Below are positions 53,840 through 63,961 of a stretch of DNA of 64,000 bases, one piece after another (position 1 is the first letter of the stretch; every line of letters begins with the position of its first letter). Under the pieces are notes generated by a model, which was not told the origin of the DNA, did no database searches, and saw nothing but the letters and a program-made list of their open reading frames with translations. A program made the translations under genes and the position numbers. This DNA is from Hermatobates lingyangjiaoensis (lineage: Eukaryota; Arthropoda; Insecta; Hemiptera; Hermatobatidae). The stretch spans positions 96,768 through 160,767 of the forward strand of contig JAPFBL010000589.1 in the NCBI GenBank assembly GCA_026182355.1. The letters are read 5' to 3'.

Positions 53840-54615
53840 ATATATTAAATATTTAATTAATATATATTATATAGTAATATTATAATCGAACAACATTATT
53901 TCAATTTAATATTGGAATATGATTACAATATTATAATATAATAAAATATAATAATAATAATATTGTGATATGACATTAATAATAAATTACTCTATACATA
54001 TATTGTATATAACGTCTTCAAATAGGTTTGCAATAAGGTAGTGTTAACTAATAAAATAAACGTCTGAAGAAGGGTATAAAACGGCTTCTAGGCAGAGATA
54101 CTGCCAACAGGGGAAAAACATACGTTTTTATATGTATTTGATAAATAATGAATATAAATTAATTCAGTTTACAGTAATGTAATAATATTGTAATCTAATA
54201 ATAATAATACTATAATATAATATTGGAATATGATAATAAAATTATACTGTAATATTAATAATACGATATTTATAATAAATTATTGTATGCATATATTTTA
54301 TTTAATTCCTTAAGATAGCTGTCTAATAGGATGTGTTAGCTAACATAGCAAATGGATGTACAGTAATTTTGGATATAATAACAATATTATAGTATAATAA
54401 TAATATTGTGATGTAATAAACATAATTAACAATAAATTACTGTATGCATATATTGTATATAAATTCTTCAAAAAGGTTTGGAATAAGATATTGTTAACTA
54501 ACAAAATAAACGCCTGAAGAAGGGTAAAATAAATGGCTTATACGCAGAGGTACTGCTAACGGGGGAAAAACATACACTGCTTTATGTATTTGATAGATAT
54601 TCTATATTAAACGAA
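53840..54615. repeat. Direct repeat of about 430 bp
   Basis: Two blocks share AATAAACG(T/C)CTGAAGAAGGGTA, then GGCTT.., GCAGAG.TACTGC and GGGGAAAAACATAC. One is near 54058 and the other near 54506, each preceded by similar ATAATAATATTGTGAT-type sequence. Probably a tandem duplication of a degraded element. Confidence 0.65.
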
Positions 54616-55000
54616 TTTAATGTCATTGGATTTAAGTGTTGATTCATGAAAATAAATGCAAGTAGTTACGTTTAAATAGATTACATCAAAGTATGTAGAA
54701 TTATACATTATACGTAGAGTTATTTACTGTTTTAGAAGATTCATTGACTAGAGGGCTTAACTTGTTGTGCCCCCTACAGCTTTATATTGTTTTAATTTAC
54801 ACTTATAAGTTTATAAGGGAATTTGAAATATTGTTGTTAATAATGGCGGTCGTTGAATTTATGTCGTTTTCTGGTCTACTATCTTGTGCTACTCTTGCTC
54901 TTGGTGATATAAAAATGATTAATTGTATTAAACACTGTCCGTCATTCTTGAGCTGACATTGAAGAGATGAGCATGGAGAAAGAATGATTATCCACTCTAC
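54616..55000. other. No gene seen
   Basis: AT-rich spacer; short overlapping frames on both strands near 54750-54990 lack recognisable motifs. Confidence 0.45.
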
Positions 55001-55004
55001 CAAT

Positions 55005-55109
55005 CAATGATCAAACCACAATAGGAAATGGGAAAACAAGACTAAGATCTTTCAACCGTAACAAGCAGTCTTCATCAGAGTCAAAAACCCAACTGAGTTT
55101 GATCATTCA

Positions 55110-55112
<3 letters not shown>
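55005..55112 (-). mobile_element. Family G half-element
   Basis: The best preserved G arm, from CAATGATCAAACCACAATAG to AACTGAGTTTGATCATTCAT, ending in (TA)n. Confidence 0.7.
55040..55082 (-). ncRNA. Hammerhead-like motif (family G), intact
   Basis: Minus strand: stem I GACU/AGUC (four pairs), core CUGAUGA, extra A, stem II GACUG/CGGUU, GAA, palindrome AGAUCU, site base U. Consensus at every core position except the inserted base. Confidence 0.6.

Positions 55113-55156
<44 letters not shown>
55113..55156. repeat. (TA)n microsatellite
   Basis: Pure TA array at the end of the G half-element. Confidence 0.95.
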
Positions 55157-55159
<3 letters not shown>

Positions 55160-55194
55160 CTGTTTTGTTATTGAGGGCTAGGTCAAATAAAAGA

Positions 55195-55255
55195 AAATAA
55201 ACTCCTTTCTAGGCCGACGTTTCGATGTATTTGTACATTGTAATATATTATATAT
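55195..55255 (-). mobile_element. Fragment with ACGT palindrome half-motif
   Basis: CTAGGCCGACGTTTCGATGT is the GAA-ACGU-C-GGCC half of a motif, with hairpin partner TGTAC; the core half is cut off by TA sequence. Confidence 0.45.
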
Positions 55256-55490
55256 GATCAAACCACAATATGAAATGGGAAAACAAGACTAATATCTTTC
55301 AACCGTAACAAGCTGTCTTCATCAGAGTCAAAAACCTAGCTGGTTTTTCGGTTGTTGACCTAAAGTTGGGTTTTTGACTTTGACGAAGACCGCTTATTAC
55401 GGTTGAAAGATCTTAGTCTTGTTTTCCCATTTTCATATTATGGTTTGATCATTGATTGTTATTTCACGTGTTTATGTGAAATCTTTTTAC
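55256..55490. mobile_element. PLE-type fold-back, family G
   Basis: Both arms present. Left palindrome is mutated (AATATCT); right arm has GAA, AGATCT, T, AGTC but core TTGACGA (C3 to U only). Confidence 0.7.
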
Positions 55491-55494
55491 TCTA

Positions 55495-56580
55495 CTAATA
55501 TTACTAATCATTTTCAAAATAACATATACTGAAAAGAAATATTATTTTGAATATAGAGTTTTAAATTATTCAAATATTTGACCGATTATCTCATGATCAA
55601 TTATCATGCAAGCAGTTATTGTTTGGTATACTCATGATTAGAATAAAAGGAAAAAAAATAGTAAGTTTGCATAAACAAGAACAGATTTCATCAAACGACG
55701 ATGCGTTTCTAACAATTAGTCTTCATTGCCAGGTAGTCTTTCAGGAATTATTATACTGTAGAATCAATGTAAAATAAGTTAAAATAAGTATTTTGAAGTG
55801 TAAATGAAAGAAATATTTTGTACAATTTGAAATTGATGCATGTAATACACAGTGGAACATGCTGGAATAAAATATAAAATAAAAAAAAAAGTCTTTCAGG
55901 TATATATTTTTGTGTATTGTAGATGTTACCTGACGATGAACACTAAATATTCCAAACTCATTGAAAATGTTTTTTATGTTCAGAAACTTTTAATGTCTTC
56001 ATTTTTGTAAACTTCACCATTTATTTTGACATTACTATAAAGCTATGCTTATATAAAAAAATGTTGGTAAATGTATATTTTTGAAGTTAAATATATGCTT
56101 TCACATATATATGATATCTTACTTACTTAAAAGGTTACTTACTTACTTACTTACTTGAAAGTTAGGGAATTGATTAAATCTAAAGAAAAAATCATAGTTA
56201 TAACAAAGTAAGAATAGCAATTATTAATCGTACAAAAAAATTAAATTAAAACTTATATTAATAAGTTTTCCGGAGACGGGTTTTCAGAAAATGTCAGTTC
56301 TTACATGTGTTTCTTTATTCTGTGCATTATCTACATTTATTTTGAACTCGTATACGTCTAGTTTGGATCGTCTATCGGATTTGATAGTGAATATACTAAG
56401 TTTAAGTATATAACCACAAAACACTGAAATTAATCACCAAAATTACATATTATTCAACAAATAATTAAAATAAAAAAAATAAATGATGTATATGACTATG
56501 ACAATATAAATTAAAACAGAATAAAATCAGATATATGATAAGTAAATTATACAAATATTAATAATAGGAATTTTAGGCAT
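55495..56580. other. Unassigned, with a family L fold-back remnant
   Basis: 55690-55750 (minus) and 55915-55990 (plus) are degraded inverted arms of family L (CCTGACGATGAACACTAAAT on the right). (TACTTACT)n near 56125. No gene. Confidence 0.4.
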
Positions 56581-56604
56581 ACATTGACAGTGTTTGTTTT
56601 TTAG

Positions 56605-56679
56605 GTATTTATACCCAGTCCTACTTGAAGATTCACTACGTGAATAACCGGTCGGACGTCTACGACAACGATTTACGAG
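56605..56679 (+). other. Exon-like segment with splice-like borders
   Basis: Preceded by TGTTTGTTTTTTAG and followed by GTATGA. One frame is open throughout: IYTQSYLKIHYVNNRSDVYD then NDLR, 75 bp. A diverged copy with stops lies at 14305-14396. I do not recognise the peptide. It could be one exon of a host gene family or part of a repeat. Confidence 0.35.
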
Positions 56680-56892
56680 GTATGATGGATTTTATAATAA
56701 TATAATGAAGAACTTTAAAATAACGGTAATTCTCTTTTACTGTCAAGTTTGAAACGTAGGACTGAATCGAAATTTACACTTCTCCGAATTAGTTTCCGTA
56801 GTTTGCTACTTGCTACACATATCATACTAAGAGATTATTATTATAATAATTAATTGACAGTGAGTACAGCACTGCGTCCTAAGAACTATTGT

Positions 56893-57490
56893 ACTTACCC
56901 CTTCAGTGCTAAAGTACCCCAGTTAGCTTCAACGCTTCCAAGAAGCTCAGCACTTTTGCTGGGTCCAACTGTAAAATTTCTTCTATAGTTTTGTTGAGTG
57001 TCCCGAAGCACCTGCCTCTGTGTAGCTTGTCAGTCAGCCTGCAGGTGCAACGGTGTCTCAACCTCTTTCTTGCAGAATCTGTACAAACCATCATTGATAA
57101 TGCTCATTCATTGTAGATGGCCATTAAGTTTGCAGTGACCCGTGAGTAATCCGGTTAAAATACTTAGATTATTCCTGCTCCTTTCCATACAATACAAGAT
57201 TTGCCTATTCCCAAACTTGTTGAGAAGTATCTTTGATTGTATGTGTCCTATGCTAGAGAATCTCAGTATTTATTTCTGTTTTCCCTTTCTTCTTTCCTAA
57301 GAAGTTGTTGTACAGTGTGTTGTCCTATGCCACAATATGATTCTGGACCAATATGCGGTTTCCGAGCACCTTCCCTTGCAAGTTCGTCTGTTCGTTCATT
57401 TCCCTCTACTCCTGCATGTCCTAGCACCCAGTAGGGAGAGATTGTGTATCTCGTACCCAGGAGATTGAGTTTATTTTTGCAGTTCATGAC
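56893..57490 (-). pseudogene. LINE RNase H and C-terminal region
   Basis: Minus strand, 5'-truncated at 57490. First part: YWVLGHAGVEGNERTDELAR then EGARKPHIGPES, the end of an RNase H domain of the kind found in I/R1/Jockey-type non-LTR elements (the conserved WxPGHxGxxGNExAD motif, here with L for P). Further down: ILTGLLTGHCKLNGHL, an in-frame stop, then DGLYRFCKKEVETPLHLQAD, a CCHC-like C-terminal block. A stop and at least one frame break show it is dead. The upstream RT and endonuclease are not in the window. Confidence 0.85.
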
Positions 57491-57494
57491 TATT

Positions 57495-58250
57495 TTTGAG
57501 CTATATATAGAGATACTATAATCTTAACTTTATATTATTAGTAACTAAATGAATTTGAATGATTTTAATTCGATTTTTAACCACTTTCATTAATACCATG
57601 GTTTTTGTTTACATGTTAGGTTGTTGGTAATATGATTTTGTATTTAATGGTTATCGTTAGTGAGTACTGTGATACAAACTCATGATGACATCGTGCTCCG
57701 ACTAACCAATCATCGCGTGACTTTGCACCGTGAGGTGTTGTAATGATAACGTATCTTGTATAGCATAATAAATCAATCATCCAAGATAGAATCGTGGTTC
57801 ATTTTCCATCGTTTACTGTCTCTTATTTTTAATATTTATATAAAAATATAACAGCAGTAGTGAATGTTCCATACATTTATAAGTACTATTATAAATAAAG
57901 AAATATTTGGCTGAAGAAGTTTAAATGGATATTTTAATTACCAGAATTAGTAGTAAAGAGAGAAAACCAACCAGGTCACAAGGGAGTAAATGTAAAACTT
58001 GAATGTAAATGCGAGAAACAGAAAACTATGCGCTCAGGAATATTAGTTTAGATGAAATTCTTTACTACAGGACATCAAAACACAATTGTGTTCATGGAAC
58101 AAACCATAAAACAAAGAATTACGAAAAAATAGTTTTAAATATCCAATATAATTATATACTAGGTTGTGATAGGTTATGTTGCAGTGACCGTCAGACGAGA
58201 GAACACTTACAGGTTGAATATTGGCCTTTTGTGTTACCATACAATCACAG
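57495..58250. other. Unassigned
   Basis: About 57650-57850 is GC-richer than its surroundings (CATGATGACATCGTGCTCCG, then ACTTTGCACCGTGAGGTGTT) and ends TCATTTTCCATCG. It may be the end of an LTR or LINE, but I found no matching second copy. No gene. Confidence 0.35.
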
Positions 58251-58255
58251 ATTGT

Positions 58256-58465
58256 ACTTGCTTAACTCAGGTATATGAAGAGTAGAGATCGTACCTGATA
58301 TCGAGTACCTGACATTGTTGAATCAATGGGACCGAGGGCTTAAAGTCTTCTCCGAGGGGTGGTTTACAAGATTCTGGCGTAAATAAGTCGAGGCCAGAGT
58401 GGGTGTTGAACTCCGGATCTACCAGTTAAGAGGCGAGCATTTTGTCGCTGTCCTGGTCCTCACAA
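58256..58465 (-). mobile_element. tRNA-headed SINE
   Basis: Minus strand: diverged head, box B GGAGTTCAACACCC, CTCGACTTATTTACGCC, TTTAAGCCCTCGGTCCCATT, TCAGGTACTCGATATCAGGT and ACCTGAGTTAAGCAAGTAC. Confidence 0.7.
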
Positions 58466-58469
58466 GAAG

Positions 58470-60015
58470 CTGGAGAAAAATAAAGAAAAACAGCTGATTA
58501 CTTGAGCTGATGTAAATATTAATTAACTTTTCATTTTAAAAGAAGACATAATGAAGGCGTAGTTTTCTGATATTGTTTCATAGAAGACATAATAAATTAG
58601 TCATATGCAAGATGGCATGGTAAGTTATTTTCCCTTATCCTGTTTTAGCACTATTCAGCGCTCCCAGCTTATTCAGCCATATCGCTGAAAACAACAACAA
58701 AACAGACAGAAGCCCTTTTGCCGTATCTCGGGAGCTACAAGCTCTAGCCGAGGATAGAGGCAAACAAAACCTCCGAGATAAGCCCGAGGTGGACCACGCG
58801 GAGGTGAGCTTCCACGACCCTACATCACAGAAAAAATAAAAATCTTATAACAATTTAATAAAAGCAAAGCAAAAAGGTCCCACTAAACAAAAATTATTCT
58901 TCTTAATAAAATTTAAAAAGAAGCATATTTCTTGATATTTTTTAACTTCGAACACTTAGTCTTATACCAAAAAACTGGAAAATAAACTCCCGGTATTTTA
59001 GGCTTCCATGTAAAGGAAAACAAAAGAAAAACAAGAACATTATTTTTTATTTCCCCTTATCCACTTTATCAGTTGTTAAAGATTTATGACGTAAAATATT
59101 GTCCATCTTTCTTAAGTTTTATTGTTAAAATCGGTGTTTTGTTTTTCTCTGAATCTCCTTCAGTAGTTTTTGTTGACTGATGTAAGTATAATATGAACCT
59201 TATAGTTTTTATAGCTTTATGGATTCAGTTAGTTTGTGTTTCCTTTTTAACCATTTTTACTAAAGGCGTGCTGATTTTGAACGGTCATTAATTACTTTTG
59301 TTATCTTTAAATCCCTGATTGAGAAAAACAATAATTTATTTTATAGTATTTATTCAATAGAGTTTGAAAATTAATATGTTTCAAAAACTTTGGATCAACA
59401 AATTCTACCAAACTTCTGACTAGCTACGAAGAAAAGTGAGTACTGTTTACTTTCAGTTCTCCCTTGATAATAAAGTTCCAGCAACTCGAGAGTTTATTAG
59501 TGGCAAAACTTGAGGGAAAACCTTTCAGTCATTTACCTGACTCGATAGTTATATACATATATACCGAGACAACATAGTCAACGTTATGCGGAGACTTATG
59601 TTTGATTTCTGTTTTTATGTGTACTTTGCGTAATGGAGTTAAGCACAGGATTTATTGTGTAACAATGAACATTGTTGAAGGGTTTTTCGTTATTTTTGTG
59701 AGGTCTGATAAACCAAATCAGTATTGTAAACTATGTATTTTTAAGACCTCATTCTGGATAACTTACGCTTATATTATTATTCAAGTTATGCTACTTTGAC
59801 CGCATATATCTTATACGATTACACTTTACTGAGGTTTAGGACAGTGTTGACAAATTGTCAAAAACATATTAGAAAAACGTTTTTTTTATTTTTCTAGACA
59901 TATTTAGGACTAAAAAATACGGACTCAATGACCATAGGTTTAAGACGACCTGAATGCCTATCCACCGACCTGTGGTCTTCCACTTACAATCTTGAACGCA
60001 CGTACCTCTTCTTTG
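58470..60015. other. Unassigned
   Basis: One GC-rich island at 58660-58830 (CCGTATCTCGGGAGCTACAA, CCTCCGAGATAAGCCCGAGG) with no open frame of length. It could be a decayed exon or repeat. The rest is AT-rich without recognisable features. Confidence 0.35.
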
Positions 60016-60029
60016 TCCCTTCTAATCTC

Positions 60030-60067
60030 TTCCTGATGACAAACTTCGGTTCGAAATATTGATCCAG
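60030..60067 (+). ncRNA. Hammerhead-like motif (family K)
   Basis: CTGATGA 60033-60039, then a hairpin AAC/GTT closed by a TTCG tetraloop, GAA 60053-60055, palindrome ATAT 60056-60059, site base T. Two unpaired bases precede the hairpin. Trailer GATCCAGTAAGTG matches the motif at 2.35 kb. Confidence 0.5.
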
Positions 60068-60159
60068 TAAGTGTTCTCGTTCTGTATGTGTTGTTTTTTC
60101 GGTTTTACATACGTATGTATGTAAAATGTATGTATAAATGTATAAAAAATGTATATACG

Positions 60160-61062
60160 GGTTCAAAATTCAAGAAGAGTAACACACAGAGTAAGGAAAC
60201 ACACTTACAGCAGCGGTTCCCAACCTTTCAAATATAGCGACCCATTTTAGAACAAGCAATCAGGAAGTGACCCCAATCGTTAAAATATCTTTTATACATT
60301 TATCTTTTCTATAAGAAACTGGCATATATTGCAATTCTTTTAGTGAAGTAACTGTATATTCCTTAAATATATGATTAATATAGAATTTATTCATTAATTT
60401 CAAAGCTCCTACAAAACATTATTAATTGTAAATCAATTTCGAAGTATTCAAACAAACAAATTTCATACCGTTATGTAACTTTACTAAAGTATGTTTATGA
60501 ACTGACCTTAATGAGACGGCTGGTATTGTAGCTTTTTAGCTAGCAATTCTATCCTGGGCTCCGTTGTCGATATGGCACATCTCAAGTCGTGTTCCACATC
60601 TAATTTATTTCGGTACTTGTTTTTAAGGATGAGTAGTTGGGAGAAGGCTGTTTCACATAAGTAAGTTGCTGGGAAGGGCAATAAATTCCTTATTGCGATT
60701 TCTGATATTACTACTGATATTACTGAATTTATATAATTGTCTTAATTTTATTTTATAATGTTATTTATTTAACTGTCTTCTGTTTTTACCGTGTTTTATA
60801 TAATATTCACATTCGGGTCAAAATCAATTGGCGACCCCCGTTTGGGGTCGCGACCCACAGGTTGGGAACCACTGACTTACAGACTCAAATTTTCGGGTAA
60901 TCCGTCTTCAGGAGAAAAGAGAAAAGAAAAAGAAAAAAGAAAATTTGAGTCTGTAAGTGTGTTTCCTTACTCTGTGTGTTACTCTCCTTGAATTTTGAAC
61001 TTGTATTGTGTCCAGTTTGGATCGTGTTTTGGTCTATTAAGTGAATATACATATATATATAT
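60160..61062. mobile_element. PLE-type fold-back split by a hAT
   Basis: Left arm TTCAAGAAGAGTAACACACA..ACACTTACAG is interrupted at 60210. It resumes at 60883 with ACTCAAATTTTCGGGTAATC, and the mirror arm follows (GAAAATTTGAGTCTGTAAGT..). Removing the hAT and one target copy restores an unbroken family B-like fold-back. The left motif has CUGAAGA, extra C, hairpin, GAA, AAUU, U. The right arm lost its motif to an AAAAAGAAAA tract. Confidence 0.8.
60211..60874. mobile_element. hAT non-autonomous element
   Basis: 664 bp from CAGCGGTTCCCAACCT to AGGTTGGGAACCACTG, flanked by the exact 8-bp duplication ACTTACAG (60203-60210 and 60875-60882). The inner ends (GCGACCCATTTTAGAACAAG; TTTGGGGTCGCGACCCACAG) are typical of hAT families with this terminus. 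No intact transposase. Confidence 0.95.
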
Positions 61063-61070
61063 ATATATAT
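61052..61070. repeat. (TA)n microsatellite
   Basis: Separates two fold-backs. Confidence 0.9.
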
Positions 61071-61074
61071 GTTT

Positions 61075-61400
61075 TTTGTCAAGGTTTGGTTTAGCTTCAA
61101 AAATACAACACCCTTAAGCCGACGTTTCGTCTATATTTGTCTATCTTAATGGCTACATCAATACAGAATTTAATTACAATAATCTGAAAAAAAAAGTTAT
61201 ATTATTTAATTAATATACCTATATCTTGGTATTTTGCAATCGCAAGGAAATATCTACATAACCATTATATTCAAATCAACTAATTGACGTATTGATGTAG
61301 CCCTAGAGATGCCTACAAATGTAGACGAAACGTCGGCTTAAGGGTGTTGTATTGTTTGAAGCTCGACCAAACCTCAATAAAAAAGAAAAATAGTGTTCAA
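61075..61400. mobile_element. PLE-type fold-back, family F
   Basis: Arms share CAAGGTTTGGTTTAGCTTCA / mirror and AGCCGACGTTTCGTCTA / TAGACGAAACGTCGGCT. Stem I AGCC/GGCU and the ACGU palindrome with C are intact in both arms. The cores differ (CUAGAGA on the right, AUUAAGA on the left) and are off consensus, so the catalytic part has decayed. Confidence 0.65.
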
Positions 61401-61404
61401 TATT

Positions 61405-61785
61405 GTAGTCGAGGTAAGAAACATTTATATATATTCATATAATGAATACTAAATTTAATTCATCATGGCACTGTTGCTCAATTTTCATGACATCTATATC
61501 CACGCTTATAACAGTAATCAACTTCCACAGCACAGTTAATAAATCTGATTTGTTGCTGTGTAGGACGTTGAATTTTGTTTTACGTGTTTGTTGTGCAATT
61601 TTGTTATCGAGTATAACAATAAATACATTAATAATCTTGTATCCATTATTCTGGGTTATATTAATTTTAGTTTAGATATATTATGTTTTGTGTATTTTGA
61701 TTAGTTTGAAGTTTCCACACATACTCTGTAAGATACCGAGATTAGAAACCAATAGTGCCATTTAGTTTGTACAAAAAAAAAAACA
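61405..61785. other. No gene seen
   Basis: A 77-codon frame (61442-61675) is hydrophobic but has no motif or partner; not called. Confidence 0.4.
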
Positions 61786-61794
61786 AAAAAACGG

Positions 61795-62100
61795 TTGAAG
61801 TGGTAACGTGCTCGCTTCTGAACTGCTAGGCCCGTTGTTCGATTCCCACGCTGGCCCTAGATTTATTTACGTGGAAGGTGGATAAAGCAGTGCATGTCGT
61901 CCCTTGGAAAGGACGTTGTACCGTCGGTCCCGAGGCTGTACGCTGTCAGGTACTCTTTAATGATCCCTACTCTACATAAATTTAAGTTAGGCAGCATTTA
62001 GGGCCCCAAATGTAGGATCAAATTTCTTTGTGTGGTATTACAAAGGGCCAAATTTCGACCTATGTTCGTCCTCTTCAGAGGGACTGGCAGTGCAACCTAA
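61795..62100 (+). mobile_element. tRNA-headed SINE
   Basis: Box A partly lost (GTTGAAGTGGTAACGTGCTC), box B GTTGTTCGATTCCC, TTTATTTACGTGGAAGGTGG, GTACCGTCGGTCCCGAGGCT, GTCAGGTACTCTTTAATGAT, AAGTTAGGCAGCATTTAG and the distal tail GTGTGGTATTACAAAGGGCC. Confidence 0.75.
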
Positions 62101-62104
62101 TCTA

Positions 62105-63775
62105 ACCTATGTTTTAACTTATTCTCTATATATTAAGTTCGTGAGTTTATTTGTTCAACCATTTTCCCTGGAGATAGAGACCTAAAATAAAATATATATT
62201 ATTTATTACCTGAATAATGTTAAATAAAAGAAAATTATTACTATATTCCCAAAACTGGAGCCAGGGTAGCAAGTGTTTTGCTTGCTCGAAGATGACAGTA
62301 GACAAATATTTTATAAATAAATGTAACAAATATATAATGAACAACTACACTAGGGGTTAAAAATGAGTAATCATAGAAACAAAGTTGAAAAGAAATGTCA
62401 GATAAAATAGGAATGTACTAAGGTAATATTATAAAGACACATTCTTTCATTAATTTTATTTTATGTTAAGTAAATAAATTGAATATTTCAATCTACAAGT
62501 TTTTTTGTTTTAAATATATTTCATTGTGTATATAACCTGAATTGATGTTTTATTTATTTATATATATTTATTTTTTTTTACTTTTAAATGATTTTTGTTT
62601 TGCTAAATATACTTACTGTGTATATATCTTGAATCATGTTAAGAATACTATATCAAAAGCTTGGGTCATATAAGAATCTGTTTCCATGCCTTAATAACAA
62701 GAAACAACAATTAAAATTATCCCTGTCAATCATGTTCAGTGAATTAGTTTCAATAACTGTTGTTATAATTTCTCAGTGACACGAAGGGTCATGGGTAGTC
62801 TAGTGTAGTTAATAAATAACAATACAAAAACCGGTGACAGCGGGCTCAATGCATGAGAAGGACAATATTCAAGATGGTTTTTTGGAGCAGTAAGGGGTGA
62901 CCAGAAGCTGAGAAGTTATTACACTGAAAAGGCTCGTGAGTGAATTTTTGACTTTAACGATGACGATTAGATTTTGTTATCCCACTGAATGACGACGAGA
63001 TAAGGATGTTTGTAAAAACGACAGTCGTGTATTGTCTCTTACAATATCCTTTGCAAATAATTAACAAATCTATAAGAAAGCTAAGCAAGTTTTGGAAACG
63101 AAAATGACCTAATTTAGTTCTTAAGGTCAAATAAGACACTCAGTATTCATTTACTAATGATATTTTCTTCTACCACTCCGATTTTTAGTAGAACTCAATA
63201 ATGCATAATTGAGTTTTGCATAACTGAAAATCAATTCCAGACAGCGGAAAATACATTTCACTTAAATGAAATTCAACTTCACTTCAGAGAAAAGTTATTT
63301 AAATTTGAAAAACAATACTCACTTTTCCAGTAGAACACTATAATTGTAATTAACTTACACTATTTTCTTCAATGTATAAGGTACATGAAATAAAAGTCTG
63401 GTATTACTACAAGCTACGTCCATAGAAATCTATTGTTTGCAGCTACCATGAAAATAAATGTTTAACAGTTTTTTAAACAATCAACTATTCAATGGGTTTT
63501 GCTAGTAAAAACTTCCATTAAACTTTTCTCATTTACGAGTTACTGTACAATAAGTTTATAACAATAATTAAAATGTGACATTCGTTTATTGAAAAATAGT
63601 AACCTATGAAATAATACATCTTAAAAACCAACGTATGTGTTCTCAGTTAAAACTTTTTTTATAGGAAGAACTATAAAATTTTCAAGCAGAAAAACTTAAA
63701 TATTACATTACAGATTTTTAAAAAAAAATAATTTCTGTCCAGTTTGAATAAACTTGTCACACTCTATTATACCTA
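62105..63775. other. No gene seen
   Basis: AT-rich. No ORF with features, no fold-back core and no SINE. Confidence 0.5.
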
Positions 63776-63779
63776 AATT

Positions 63780-63906
63780 TTTCTGTTTCAAAATTTCATA
63801 CTTCTACCTATGAAAAAATATTTTATATAAAAACCGAAAGTTGTCATTGAGAATTTATTTGAATTTGAAGAACTGACCGAGTCCTATTATATATATATAT
63901 ATATAT
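63780..63906 (+). mobile_element. Family A half-element
   Basis: Reads CTACCTATGAAAAAATATTT, then AAAACCGAAAGTTGTCATTG and the trailer GAAGAACTGACCGAGTCCTA, then (TA)n. Very close to 15310-15470. The palindrome is damaged (AGTTG for ACGTTG). Confidence 0.5.
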
Positions 63907-63961
63907 AACTTTAAATTACACAAAGCACGGCACAGAAAAAAGAATAAAGAGAACACTTACA

